Assembly: GCA_040384465.1 (NCBI GenBank)
Contig: JAZKJF010000001.1
Location: forward strand, 62,001 to 126,000
From: UBA5078 sp040384465
GTDB taxonomy: Bacteria > Pseudomonadota > Gammaproteobacteria > Pseudomonadales > Pseudohongiellaceae
Length of the DNA: 64,000 bases
Direction of reading: 5' to 3'
The notes below the pieces were generated by a model, which saw nothing but the letters and a program-made list of their open reading frames with translations, had not been told where the DNA came from and searched no databases. A program made the translations under genes and the position numbers. Below are positions 16,426 to 25,466 of the stretch, one piece after another. Position 1 is the stretch's first letter; each line of letters begins with the position of its first letter.

Positions 16426-18099
16426 TTACAGTGAGTAGTGCAGAGAATAATTTGCAGGGACCAGAATAGTGTCTGCTATGTGCGGTGAAAGTTCAGGGTA
16501 GTCCAATGTGTAATGCAACCCTCGGCTTTCCTTGCGCCGTATTGCGCACTCTACGATCAGACTGGCCACCAGTACCAGATTACGTAACTCCAGCAGATCC
16601 TTGCTGACAATGTAGTGCTTGTAGTAGTCCGTCGTTTCCTGTTCTAACAGTTGTATTCTTCTTTTTGCCCTCTGCAGACGTTCGTCTTTGCGTACTATCC
16701 CGACATAAGCCCACATGAATCTGCGTAGCTCATCCCAGTTGTGAGCAACGATGATTTCCTCATTGGAGCGAGTCACCAGGCTTTCGTCCCAAGGGGGTAT
16801 TTCCTCCGAGATATTGGTAGTGGCTATTTTGTTGCGAATATCGGCACTGGCACTGAATGCAAGCACAAAGCATTCGAGCAAGGAGTTGCTCGCCATGCGA
16901 TTGGCACCGTGCAGTCCGGTAAAGCTTGTTTCACCAATGGCGTAGAGATTGGGGAGATCGGTATGTCCCTGCTTGTCTACCATGACGCCTCCGCATGTGT
17001 AGTGTGCGGCGGGCACCACCGGGATGCGGTCTTTGGTAATGTCGATCCCGTATTTGAGACAGCGTGAATAAATGGTGGGGAAATGCTCTTTGATGAACTC
17101 TTCGGGTTTGTGGGTGATATTCAGGTAGACACAATCACAGCCCAGTCGCTTCATTTCATGATCGATTGCACGTGCCACGATGTCACGGGGGGCCAATTCA
17201 CCGCGTACATCGAACTTGTCCATGAAACGGCTGCCATCGGGCAATTCCAGGAATGCCCCTTCGCCGCGCAAGGCTTCGGTGATCAGAAATGACTTGGCAT
17301 GTGGGTGATACAGGCAGGTCGGGTGAAACTGATTGAACTCCATGTTGGCAACACGACAGCCGGCACGCCAAGCCATTGCGATGCCGTCGCCAGTCGCACC
17401 ATCTGGGTTGGTTGTGAACAAATATGCCTTGCTGGCGCCACCAGTAGCGAGAATAACGAACTTGGCGCGAAACACATCTACGGCACTGGTCGCTGGATTG
17501 AATATATAGGCACCAACACATTGCTCACCTTCCAGGCCGAGTTTGTTGCGGGTGATCAGATCAATTGCCACTCTGTTTTCATACAAGGTGATATTGCTGT
17601 TGTTGGCGGCACGATAGGCCAGCGTTTCAAAGACTGCGCGACCAGTAGCATCTGTGGCATGGATGATACGACGGTGACTGTGTCCGCCCTCCTGTGTCAG
17701 ATGCAGAGGGGCGAGGTTGTCAGGCTGCAGTGGTTCTCGGGCCGGGCCGTTTTTGGCCTCTTCTGGTGCTATTGTCGTGAAGGGAACACCTTGTTCAACC
17801 AGCCAGCGCACACACTCACCACTGTTCTCGACGATATGGCTCACCATGTCGAGATGACACAGGCCTGAACCTGCATCCAGAGTATCCGCGATATGAGCTT
17901 CGATGCTGTCTTCGTCGTCCAGGACTGCGGCGATACCACCTTGCGCATAATAGGTCGCTCCCTGACTCAGTTGCCCTTTGCTGATGACAGCCACTTTGGC
18001 GAAGTCTGCTGATTTCAATGCCAGCGTTAGCCCTGCTGCACCACTGCCAATGATCAGTATGTCGTAGTCATAAAAAGATGTGGTATTGTTCACGCTCAT
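16426..18099 (-). CDS. nadB: L-aspartate oxidase
   Basis: A cytoplasmic FAD enzyme of 557 residues that oxidises L-aspartate to iminoaspartate, the first step of de novo NAD synthesis with NadA. The N-terminal dinucleotide-binding motif is DILIIGSGAAGLTLAL. The conserved QGGIAAVLDDEDS, the HTxxGGG-like EGGHSHRRIIHA, GGASKAYLFTTNPDGATGDGIAMAWRAG and YAIGETSFTGLHGANRMASNSLLE blocks all match NadB rather than SdhA/FrdA. I chose the Met at 18099; an upstream in-frame Met at 18147 lacks a good ribosome site. It is divergent from rpoE, the arrangement found in E. coli and Pseudomonas. Confidence 0.96.
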   Translation of the reverse strand: MSVNNTTSFYDYDILIIGSGAAGLTLALKSADFAKVAVISKGQLSQGATYYAQGGIAAVLDDEDSIEAHIADTLDAGSGLCHLDMVSHIVENSGECVRWLVEQGVPFTTIAPEEAKNGPAREPLQPDNLAPLHLTQEGGHSHRRIIHATDATGRAVFETLAYRAANNSNITLYENRVAIDLITRNKLGLEGEQCVGAYIFNPATSAVDVFRAKFVILATGGASKAYLFTTNPDGATGDGIAMAWRAGCRVANMEFNQFHPTCLYHPHAKSFLITEALRGEGAFLELPDGSRFMDKFDVRGELAPRDIVARAIDHEMKRLGCDCVYLNITHKPEEFIKEHFPTIYSRCLKYGIDITKDRIPVVPAAHYTCGGVMVDKQGHTDLPNLYAIGETSFTGLHGANRMASNSLLECFVLAFSASADIRNKIATTNISEEIPPWDESLVTRSNEEIIVAHNWDELRRFMWAYVGIVRKDERLQRAKRRIQLLEQETTDYYKHYIVSKDLLELRNLVLVASLIVECAIRRKESRGLHYTLDYPELSPHIADTILVPANYSLHYSL

Positions 18100-18255
18100 G
18101 GTGGCTATGTTTCTGTCTTCGTTGTGAGAATAGATGACAAGCTGCATTTGGCAGATGTTTGCCGAAAGGACTTATCTTACAGCGTGGCAGGCATCGAGTG
18201 CCATCGCGACCGAATGCGTTGTTCTGGCAACTGTGTCCCCGGCTTGAAATAGCGA

Positions 18256-18282
18256 GAACTTTTGATTAACCCCGTGGTCTAT
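18256..18282 (+). promoter_or_regulatory. Candidate sigmaE-type promoter of rpoE
   Basis: GAACTT at 18256-18261 and TCTAT at 18278-18282 are 16 bases apart. This is close to the consensus recognised by sigmaE/AlgU (GAACTT, 16-17 bases, TCtgA). It lies about 60 bases upstream of the rpoE start. In E. coli and Pseudomonas the gene activates itself through such a promoter, so autoregulation is inferred here. Confidence 0.65.
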
Positions 18283-18344
18283 CCCTTGAAGAAGCATGAA
18301 ACCGTTCCTGTCGTTCGCCAGTCTTCGGTGCGGAGTGGCGATCT

Positions 18345-18914
18345 ATGAAGAATGATACCGATCAACAGCTCGTGGATCGGGTGCTGAATGGCGAGAAAGT
18401 TGCTTTCAATCTTTTGGTACTTCGGTATCAGCATAAAGTGGCTGCATTGATTGCACGATTTGTGAAAGACCCTCATGAAGTGGAGGATGTGTCACAAGAA
18501 GCTTTCATAAAAGCCTACCGGGCGCTGGAATTGTTTCGCGGTGAAAGCGCCTTTTATACCTGGCTCTACAGAATTGCGGTTAACACGGCCAAGAATTACC
18601 TGGTGTCGAAGGGGAGGCGCCCCCCAAGCATTGATGTGGATATGGACGATGCGGAACTCGTGGAAGACACCCCAGCTCTCCGTGACGTGGATACCCCGGA
18701 TGCAAACCTTGAGAAAGAGCATTTGCAGCGTGTGATCAACCAGGCGATTGAAGACTTGCCCGAAGATCTTCGCACCGCTTTCACGTTGCGGGAGTTCTCC
18801 GGCCTGAGCTACGAAGACATCACGGAAATCATGGACTGCCCGGTTGGTACGGTCAGATCGCGTATCTTCCGAGCTCGTGAAGCGATTGATAAAAAAATCA
18901 GGGAATTGTTGTAA
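18345..18914 (+). CDS. rpoE: RNA polymerase sigma factor RpoE (sigmaE/AlgU)
   Basis: An ECF-type sigma factor of 189 residues that directs the envelope-stress regulon. Region 2 is seen at about residues 10-90 (LRYQHKVAALIARFVKDPHEVEDVSQEAFIKAYRAL, FYTWLYRIAVNTAKN). Region 4 follows at about 125-185 (LPEDLRTAFTLREFSGLSYEDITEIMDCPVGTVRSRIFRAREAI). The sequence is of the classic RpoE/AlgU subgroup rather than a generic ECF. The anti-sigma gene rseA follows after 130 bases. A sigmaE-like promoter precedes it. Confidence 0.96.
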   Translation: MKNDTDQQLVDRVLNGEKVAFNLLVLRYQHKVAALIARFVKDPHEVEDVSQEAFIKAYRALELFRGESAFYTWLYRIAVNTAKNYLVSKGRRPPSIDVDMDDAELVEDTPALRDVDTPDANLEKEHLQRVINQAIEDLPEDLRTAFTLREFSGLSYEDITEIMDCPVGTVRSRIFRAREAIDKKIRELL

Positions 18915-19044
18915 GTAACATTGGAACGAAGCCGCAGGTCTGCGGTCAAAGGGTGAGAAACGGAAATCTGCACTGAGATATGTCCCTGGGTATGAACTGT
19001 GAATTTCAACTGTGAAGTAAAGTGATAGTCAACAGAGGTCATGC

Positions 19045-19665
19045 ATGAGCTTGGATAATAGTCAAAGCAACAGCTTCGAAGAGTCTTTGTCGGCATTGAT
19101 GGATAATGAAGCGGACGATCTGGAGCTGCGCAGATTGTTGAAGGTGTTGCCTGGTAATACGTCGTTGACGGAAACCTGGGGGCGTTTTCATGAGGCCCGT
19201 TCGATGCTGCATAACGAAGAAGTTCTCTCGTTGTCACCGGATGCCTGTAACCGTATTTTCGATGCCATAGCGGCAGAGCCAGCTTACAAGCCAGTTTGTG
19301 TGGAGACTATTGGCGCGCCTGTTGAGAATGTGGGTGTCGTGCTCAAGACGAGATGGTGGGAGTCTGCCGGTCGTGTAGCGATTGCAGCGTCTGTGGCTCT
19401 GGCGGCTTTTGTCGGTTTACAATCAACACTGTTTGGTCCTGTTCCTGAGCAAGCTCTGGTAGAGCAGCAATCAGAGTCGGCTTCTGCGAATCAAGTTGCC
19501 GTGACAGAGAGTTCTGGCAGTTTTGATGCGCAAGCTCAGCAACGTCTGGACGACTATATACGCAGTGTCTCTATACAGAATCGTGAAGATGCGGCTGGGG
19601 TTCCGCAATTTAATATCCTGCAGGATTCTCAATTAATCCGGCAGGTCAACCAGATCGAGAATTAA
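19045..19665 (+). CDS. rseA: Anti-sigmaE factor RseA (MucA)
   Basis: A single-pass inner-membrane anti-sigma factor of 206 residues. The cytoplasmic sigma-binding domain lies at about residues 5-95 (EESLSALMDNEADDLELRRLLKVL, then WGRFHEARSML). One transmembrane helix lies at about residues 112-130 (VAIAASVALAAFVGLQS), and a periplasmic tail follows with a central Gln/Ser-rich part. Cleavage by a DegS-type protease and then RseP would free RpoE. The periplasmic domain usually binds RseB, but no rseB follows. mucD comes next after 166 bases. Confidence 0.93.
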   Translation: MSLDNSQSNSFEESLSALMDNEADDLELRRLLKVLPGNTSLTETWGRFHEARSMLHNEEVLSLSPDACNRIFDAIAAEPAYKPVCVETIGAPVENVGVVLKTRWWESAGRVAIAASVALAAFVGLQSTLFGPVPEQALVEQQSESASANQVAVTESSGSFDAQAQQRLDDYIRSVSIQNREDAAGVPQFNILQDSQLIRQVNQIEN

Positions 19666-19831
19666 ATATCCTGATTTGGGGGTAGCCACTGCCCCCGCTC
19701 TCCTGTTCCTCATCCCTCGCAAATTCAGACAAAGCTTGCTCCGTGCGGTCGTGCGCTGTACTTTAGCCCGGTGCATGGCGAGCTGTGCTGGCCGTTCACG
19801 ATAACGTAGTCCTGAAGCTGAAGGTGAGGAA

Positions 19832-21247
19832 ATGAATAATCTGCGACGAAGTTCGGCTGTCACTGGAGTTCCACTACTCCTCTTCTTATTGGTGGTGTCT
19901 TTTTCAGCAGTGGAGGTGGGTGCAGCCTCACTCCCAGATTTTGCCGATCTTGTTGAAAAAAATGCTCCGACTATAGTCAATATTGCGACTGTCCAACGTT
20001 CGGAGCCAGTGGTCGGAAATCGAGACAGAGACATTGAAGAACTGCTGCGTCGGTTGAGCCCGGACGGCGATGTGCCACCTGAACTGGAAGAGGCGCCGAG
20101 TCGCCCACGGGGTGGTGTGGGCTCAGGATTCATCATTTCCGAGGATGGCTATCTCATTACCAATCATCATGTTGTCGTTGATGCCGATGAAATCACCGTG
20201 ACATTGAATGATCGTCGAGTCTTTCAGGCCGAAGTGATCGGCACCGATGAGCTGTCCGACATGGCCTTGCTCAAAATTGAAGGGAGTGATTTGCCAGCGG
20301 TTGTGTTCGGGAATTCAGAGCAGGTGAGAGTAGGCGAATGGGTGCTGGCCATCGGTTCTCCATTCGGTCTGGAGTTCTCAGCCACGGCTGGTATTGTCAG
20401 CGCTAAAGGGAGAACAGTCCCTGGTAATCAGACCAGCTATGTGTCCTTTATCCAGACAGATGTCGCTATCAATCAGGGCAACTCAGGTGGGCCGCTCTTC
20501 AATCTGGATGGAGAAGTGATAGGGATCAATTCGCAGATATTGAGCAGCTCAGGCGGTTCCAATGGAGTCTCTTTTGCTATCCCAAGTAATGTAGCGCTCA
20601 ACGTTGTCGAGCAATTGCGTGAAAGTGGCACGGTTAGCAGAGGACTGCTGGGTGTGCTGATCAAAGATGTAGATTACGCACTTGCCGAAGCTTTCCAAAT
20701 GCCACGACCACGAGGTGCGTTTGTTGATGAAGTGCAGCCTGGAAGTCCTGCGGAAGAGGCCGGGGTTTTGAATAACGACATTATCATCGCCTTCAATGAC
20801 AGTGAGATCGAAGCTTCTTCCATGCTGCCGTTCTACGTTGGACAGGTGCGTCCTGGAACAACGGCAATGTTAACCATCATGCGTGATGGTGACACAATCA
20901 CTTTGCCGGTTGTTGTTGGCAGTCTGCCGGGGTCTGGTGTTGCAGCGTCCAGAGAGCCAGCGGAGGAGCCACGCACGAACAGTCTCGGTATCTCGGTCAG
21001 TGAGCTGGGGCAAGAGGCGCAAGAGGTGGCGGGAATATCGGGTGTGCGCGTCGAGGAGTTGCTGGACGGTCCCGCTTCCAGTGCCGGGTTGGCAGTGGGC
21101 GATGTCATTGTCGAACTCAACAGAGAGCCGGTACCGACGATGAGTGAGTTTGCACGTGTAGCAGATGCGCTCCCGGACGAAGGTTTCATCCCTGTTCGCA
21201 TCGTGCGTGAAGGACGAGGCACGACTCTGGTGCTGCAACTGGAGTAA
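19832..21247 (+). CDS. mucD: Periplasmic Do-family serine protease (MucD/DegP-like)
   Basis: An HtrA-family protease of 471 residues. The Sec signal lies at about residues 1-31 (RRSSAV, hydrophobic core, EVGAAS). The trypsin-like triad is His113, Asp143 and Ser218, the last in QGNSGGPLF; the spacing matches DegP exactly. Two PDZ domains follow, at about residues 265-355 (SRGLLGVLI, GAFVDEVQPGSPAEEAG) and about 375-471. It degrades or chaperones misfolded envelope proteins. Position downstream of rpoE-rseA is that of Pseudomonas mucD, which is why I prefer this symbol to degP or degQ. Loss of the usual rseB between is the odd point. Confidence 0.92.
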   Translation: MNNLRRSSAVTGVPLLLFLLVVSFSAVEVGAASLPDFADLVEKNAPTIVNIATVQRSEPVVGNRDRDIEELLRRLSPDGDVPPELEEAPSRPRGGVGSGFIISEDGYLITNHHVVVDADEITVTLNDRRVFQAEVIGTDELSDMALLKIEGSDLPAVVFGNSEQVRVGEWVLAIGSPFGLEFSATAGIVSAKGRTVPGNQTSYVSFIQTDVAINQGNSGGPLFNLDGEVIGINSQILSSSGGSNGVSFAIPSNVALNVVEQLRESGTVSRGLLGVLIKDVDYALAEAFQMPRPRGAFVDEVQPGSPAEEAGVLNNDIIIAFNDSEIEASSMLPFYVGQVRPGTTAMLTIMRDGDTITLPVVVGSLPGSGVAASREPAEEPRTNSLGISVSELGQEAQEVAGISGVRVEELLDGPASSAGLAVGDVIVELNREPVPTMSEFARVADALPDEGFIPVRIVREGRGTTLVLQLE

Positions 21248-21257
21248 GACACTCTCC

Positions 21258-21293
21258 ATGCCGGCCATGCCGGCCATGCTGTCCATGCTGGGA
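21258..21293 (+). repeat. Four degenerate 9-bp tandem units after mucD
   Basis: ATGCCGGCC occurs twice in a row (21258-21275) and is followed by ATGCTGTCC and ATGCTGGGA. This is a short, imperfect tandem array in the 268-base gap between mucD and lepA. The last unit forms part of the hairpin that follows. Confidence 0.6.
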
Positions 21294-21322
21294 TTGCACT
21301 GCGTAAACCTGTGCAGTCCCAG
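21288..21322 (+). terminator. Hairpin after mucD, possible terminator
   Basis: CTGGGATTGCAC at 21288-21299 pairs with GTGCAGTCCCAG at 21311-21322, a 12-bp stem with one wobble and an 11-base loop. No T run follows, only CGTTTGAG, so termination would be inefficient or Rho-dependent. The rest of the gap up to lepA shows no clear promoter. Confidence 0.45.
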
Positions 21323-21515
21323 CGTTTGAGCCCACCCCTCACAGGAAAATTCCACTGACAGTCCTGGTCTAATACTGTAGACTTGCGCCCTGATTTTCAG
21401 CTCAAGCCCGGTAATTTGGTGCCTTGTGAGGCGTTTTTAGCAGTTTCCTCCCTGTAGTATTCGATTCCGGAAAAGTCAGTCCCCATTAATTTTGCCCAAG
21501 TTGTGATCCTATCAA

Positions 21516-23318
21516 GTGAGTGATTTAAGCAGTATTCGCAATTTCTCGATAATTGCACACATCGACCATGGCAAGTCCACGCTGGCGGATCGCTTCATTC
21601 AAACCTGTGGTGGGCTTGAAGAGCGCGAAATGAATGAGCAGGTACTCGATTCTCTCGATATCGAGCGCGAACGTGGTATCACCATCAAGGCGCAAAGTGT
21701 CACTCTCTATTACACCAGTATCAAGGACGGCCGCAAATATCAGCTGAACTTCATTGATACGCCTGGCCACGTTGACTTCACCTACGAGGTATCACGATCA
21801 CTGGCAGCCTGCGAGGGTGCATTGCTGGTCGTGGATGCTGGTCAAGGAGTGGAAGCTCAGTCCGTGGCGACGTGTTACACGGCAATAGAGCAGGGGCTTG
21901 AAGTTATTCCCGTACTCAACAAAATGGATCTTCCTCAGGCGGAACCGGAAAAGGTACGTCAGGAGATTGAGGAGATCATCGGAATTGATGCGTCTGCTGC
22001 TGTGTGTGCCAGCGCGAAAACGGGTATGGGCATCGTCGAGATTCTGGAGGAGTTGATTCGCCTGGTCCCACCGCCCGTAGGAGATGTTGATGCACCGCTT
22101 CAAGCACTGATCATTGACTCCTGGTTCGACAATTATCTTGGCGTCGTTTCTCTGGTGCGTGTGAAGCATGGCACACTCCGCAAGGGCGACAAGATTATTG
22201 CCAAGTCCATCGGGAAGGCTCATCTGGTCGACGGCGTGGGTGTGTTCACCCCCAAGCGTCTGGAGACAGACGTGCTGAGGGCCGGCGAAGTGGGCTTCGT
22301 TGTGGCGGGCATCAAAGAGATTAAAGGTGCCCCCGTAGGCGACACTCTGACTCACTCATCCACGCCGAACGTGGATGCTTTGGAAGGGTTTAAGAAAATC
22401 CAGCCGCAGGTCTATGCCGGCTTGTTCCCCGTCTCCTCCGATGATTTCGAAAATTTCCGTGATGCGCTTGAAAAACTCACGCTGAACGATGCCTCCCTGT
22501 ACTATGAGCCGGAGAGTTCCGACGCTTTGGGTTTTGGTTTTCGCTGCGGCTTTCTCGGCATGTTGCACATGGAGATTATCCAGGAGCGGCTTGAGCGCGA
22601 GTACGATCTTTCGCTGATTACGACTGCACCGACAGTCGTCTATGAAGTGTTGCTGACCAGTGGCAAGACGGTGCGGGTGGACAGCCCCTCCGCGCTGCCT
22701 GCCGTCACGTCTATTGATGAGATGCGCGAACCGATTGTGCTGGCGAGTATTCTTGTCCCTCACGAATACCTCGGCAACATCATCAACCTGTGCATCAGCC
22801 GCCGTGGTGTTCAGCGCGATATGCAGTTCATCGGCAGGCAAGTGTCGTTGCGCTACGAGCTGCCCATGAATGAAGTGGTGCTCGACTTTTTCGATAAGCT
22901 CAAATCTGCCAGCCGTGGTTATGCATCGCTGGATTACCATTTCATTCGTTTTGAACCAGCTAATCTGGTGAGATTGGATGTGCTGATCAACGGCGATCGC
23001 ATCGATGCGCTGGCGCTGATCGTGCATCGTGATCAGGCCCATCACAAGGGCCGCATGCTGGTAGAGAAAATGAAAGAACTGATTCCTCGGCAAATGTATG
23101 ATGTCGCCATTCAGGCCGCTATTGGCGGACAGATCATTGCCAGACAAACGGTTAAGGCGCTGCGCAAGAATGTGACCGCCAAGTGCTATGGCGGTGACGT
23201 CAGTCGCAAGAAAAAGCTGCTGGAGAAACAAAAGGCTGGCAAGAAGCGAATGAAGCAGGTGGGCAACATTGAAGTTCCCCAGGAAGCGTTCCTCGCTGTA
23301 CTCAAGGTTGACAGTTAA
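21516..23318 (+). CDS. lepA: Elongation factor 4 (LepA), ribosome back-translocase GTPase
   Basis: A translational GTPase of 600 residues that acts on stalled or mis-translocated ribosomes. The G domain begins at once: AHIDHGKSTLADRF (P-loop), ERERGITIKAQS (G2 region), DTPGHVDF (G3), NKMDLPQA (G4). Domain II, the EF-G-like domains III and V, and the LepA-specific C-terminal domain (QAAIGGQIIARQTVKALRKNVTAKCYGGDVSRKKKLLEKQKAGKKRMK) are complete. Start is GTG at 21516. Its stop overlaps the lepB ATG by one base, the classic lepA-lepB operon. Confidence 0.97.
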   Translation: MSDLSSIRNFSIIAHIDHGKSTLADRFIQTCGGLEEREMNEQVLDSLDIERERGITIKAQSVTLYYTSIKDGRKYQLNFIDTPGHVDFTYEVSRSLAACEGALLVVDAGQGVEAQSVATCYTAIEQGLEVIPVLNKMDLPQAEPEKVRQEIEEIIGIDASAAVCASAKTGMGIVEILEELIRLVPPPVGDVDAPLQALIIDSWFDNYLGVVSLVRVKHGTLRKGDKIIAKSIGKAHLVDGVGVFTPKRLETDVLRAGEVGFVVAGIKEIKGAPVGDTLTHSSTPNVDALEGFKKIQPQVYAGLFPVSSDDFENFRDALEKLTLNDASLYYEPESSDALGFGFRCGFLGMLHMEIIQERLEREYDLSLITTAPTVVYEVLLTSGKTVRVDSPSALPAVTSIDEMREPIVLASILVPHEYLGNIINLCISRRGVQRDMQFIGRQVSLRYELPMNEVVLDFFDKLKSASRGYASLDYHFIRFEPANLVRLDVLINGDRIDALALIVHRDQAHHKGRMLVEKMKELIPRQMYDVAIQAAIGGQIIARQTVKALRKNVTAKCYGGDVSRKKKLLEKQKAGKKRMKQVGNIEVPQEAFLAVLKVDS

Positions 23319-24154
23319 TGGACATTGATTTTTCGCTGGTACTCTTGATTCTGGTAGTGATCTCCGGGCTCGTCGCTCTGTATGATCGACTCGTGCTGGC
23401 TGCTCCTCGCAAAGCCTCTGCAGACCGTTTGCGCAAAGCGCAGACGGTTGAAAGCGACGCTCTCAAGCAGGCGATTGCTACGGCTGAACAGGAGCCTGTG
23501 CTCGTAGAGTATGCCAAGTCATTTTTTCCGGTGTTGTTGATCGTGCTCGTCTTGCGCTCGTTTCTGGTAGAGCCCTTTCAGATTCCCTCAGGTTCCATGA
23601 TTCCGACCTTGGAAGTGGGCGATTTCATATTGGTCAACAAATACACTTATGGTCTGCGGCTGCCAGTGGTTGGTACCAAGATTCTTGACATGAATGAGCC
23701 AAAGCGTGGCGAAGTCATGGTCTTCATACCCCCTCATGACAAGCGTTATTTCATCAAACGGATCGTGGGTTTGCCAGGTGACACCATTCGCTACGAAGAC
23801 AAGGTGCTGAGCATCAATGGCGAGCAGATTGACTCGCAAATCATCGACAGCGTACAGATCGAGATGCCGAGCGGGATGGAGCAGGCAGGTGTTCTAATGA
23901 ATGAGACGCTCGGGGATGTGCAGCACGAGACGCAGATCGTCAGTACGCCAGCCAGGGATAGCGGTAGAAATGTCTGGGTCGTGCCCGAGGGGCATTACTT
24001 CATGATGGGTGATAACCGCGACAACAGTGCAGATAGCCGAGTCTGGGGTCCAGTACCGGAAGCGAATATAGTCGGTAAAGCATTTGCTGTCTGGATGCAT
24101 AAAGAGCCCGGTTGGAGTCTGCCCACTTTCCGTCGCAATGGTCTGATTTACTGA
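23318..24154 (+). CDS. lepB: Signal peptidase I
   Basis: An inner-membrane serine protease of 278 residues that cleaves Sec and Tat signal peptides on the periplasmic side. Two membrane helices lie near the N-terminus at about residues 4-22 and 68-86. The catalytic Ser93 sits in PSGSMIPTL, and Lys147 sits in FIKRIVGLPGD. Box E is YFMMGDNRDNSADSRVWGPV. It should process the exported proteins of this window, including MucD, BamA, Skp and the NHL protein. The start overlaps lepA by one base. Confidence 0.97.
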   Translation: MDIDFSLVLLILVVISGLVALYDRLVLAAPRKASADRLRKAQTVESDALKQAIATAEQEPVLVEYAKSFFPVLLIVLVLRSFLVEPFQIPSGSMIPTLEVGDFILVNKYTYGLRLPVVGTKILDMNEPKRGEVMVFIPPHDKRYFIKRIVGLPGDTIRYEDKVLSINGEQIDSQIIDSVQIEMPSGMEQAGVLMNETLGDVQHETQIVSTPARDSGRNVWVVPEGHYFMMGDNRDNSADSRVWGPVPEANIVGKAFAVWMHKEPGWSLPTFRRNGLIY

Positions 24155-24306
24155 AACGCCGACTGCATCGCGGTAACGCGCTTGGGCAACACTACAATAC
24201 CCACCCGGGCACATGCGTGTTGTGGCTGGTTACATATCCATAGGCAGAAGGTGGTGTTATGAGTAGTGTTACGAGTGGTGTGGTCAACGGTGGGAGGCTC
24301 TCAGTT

Positions 24307-24684
24307 ATGAAGAATATGACGTGTTCAACGCCCGCTGGGCAGCGCGGTTTCTCCAAATTCGGTTTGTTGATGACTCTGGTTGTACTGGTCTGTGTTTTGA
24401 CTTTCGGACTGAAAGTGCTGCCTGTCTATATCGATCACAACTTCGTAAAGGGCTTTGCGGAGGATCTGGTAGAGAGTGGACGGGTATCCACTATGAGTCA
24501 GTCCGCAGTACGTGAAGAATTAGGTCGTGGCCTGGCTATCAACAATATTCGGGAGTTCGACATTAGCAGTATCACTACCTCCATCAACGGTGGGAATTCG
24601 GTCATATCCATCAAGTACGAACGACGCATTCCGCTGTTCTCCAATGTCGATGTCGTGCTCTCTTTCGATGACCACATAGAATAA
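24307..24684 (+). CDS. DUF4845 single-pass membrane protein
   Basis: A small protein of 125 residues with a basic N-terminus (GQRGFSKF), one hydrophobic helix at about residues 18-36 and a soluble tail with the pattern LPVYIDHNFVKGFAEDLV typical of DUF4845 proteins. These lie between lepB and rnc across gammaproteobacteria. The N-terminus resembles a pseudopilin-like stop, and no function is established. GGGAGG lies 9 bases before ATG 24307. An upstream ATG at 24259 with AAGGTGG would add 16 residues. The stop abuts the rnc start. Confidence 0.8.
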   Translation: MKNMTCSTPAGQRGFSKFGLLMTLVVLVCVLTFGLKVLPVYIDHNFVKGFAEDLVESGRVSTMSQSAVREELGRGLAINNIREFDISSITTSINGGNSVISIKYERRIPLFSNVDVVLSFDDHIE

Positions 24685-25359
24685 ATGACCGCCAGTGTCC
24701 GTCAGCTTGAAAAGAATTTTTCGTATCGGTTTGCCGATGACTCGCTTGCCGAGTTGGCACTGACCCATCGCAGTGCTGGTCGAGTCAATAACGAACGCCT
24801 GGAATTTCTCGGTGATGCCATTCTGGGATTTCTGATTGCAGACGAGTTGTTGAGACGTTTCCCTGACGCCCCGGAGGGGGCATTGAGCCGCAAGAGATCG
24901 CTGCTCGTGAATCAGCAGACTCTGGCCATCCTTGCGACTACCCTGCACCTTGGTGAACTTCTGGTGCTCGGTCCCGGTGAACTCAAGAGTGGTGGTCGAC
25001 AGAGAGAATCGATCCTTGCAGATGCAATGGAAGCTGTAATTGGGGCTATCCATCTTGATGGTGGTCTGGAGGCTTGCCGAACAGTGGTCTTGAGCCTGTA
25101 TGCGGAGTTGCTTGATAGTGACTCTTCAGCAATCATGAGCAAAGACTCCAAGACACGCTTGCAGGAATTGCTGCAATCCCGAAGTTTGCCTCTGCCGATG
25201 TATCAGGTGGTGTCGATCGATGGAGAGGAGCATGAGCAGGCTTTCACGGTATCCTGTCAGATCCATTTGTTGAGTGAGTGTACGTTTGGTCAGGGAGTCA
25301 ATCGGCGTCTGGCTGAACAGCAGGCTGCCACCAAGGCACTGGAGGCATTGGGCTTGTAA
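24685..25359 (+). CDS. rnc: Ribonuclease III
   Basis: A double-strand-specific endoribonuclease of 224 residues, processing rRNA precursors and regulating mRNAs. The catalytic signature ERLEFLGDAILGF lies at about residues 37-49, and the second acidic site is in ADAMEAVIGAIHLDGG. The C-terminal double-stranded RNA-binding domain lies at about residues 150-224 (DSKTRLQELLQSRSLPLPMYQVV... RRLAEQQAATKALEAL). The ATG directly follows the stop of the DUF4845 gene. era follows in the same operon order as E. coli. Confidence 0.97.
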   Translation: MTASVRQLEKNFSYRFADDSLAELALTHRSAGRVNNERLEFLGDAILGFLIADELLRRFPDAPEGALSRKRSLLVNQQTLAILATTLHLGELLVLGPGELKSGGRQRESILADAMEAVIGAIHLDGGLEACRTVVLSLYAELLDSDSSAIMSKDSKTRLQELLQSRSLPLPMYQVVSIDGEEHEQAFTVSCQIHLLSECTFGQGVNRRLAEQQAATKALEALGL

Positions 25360-25466
25360 GAAAATATTGATCAGTGCAGCGTTAGAGAATGTGATAGTGA
25401 TTGCCGGTTTTTGGAATAGGAGCGCGAAAACGCTGTCTGTGAAATACAATCTTCGTGAATATTAAT

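Noticed and set aside
22356..23231. 291-codon minus-strand frame inside lepA, and a similar 259-codon frame inside relA
   Set aside because: Both are shadows of the coding strand with no motif or ribosome site.
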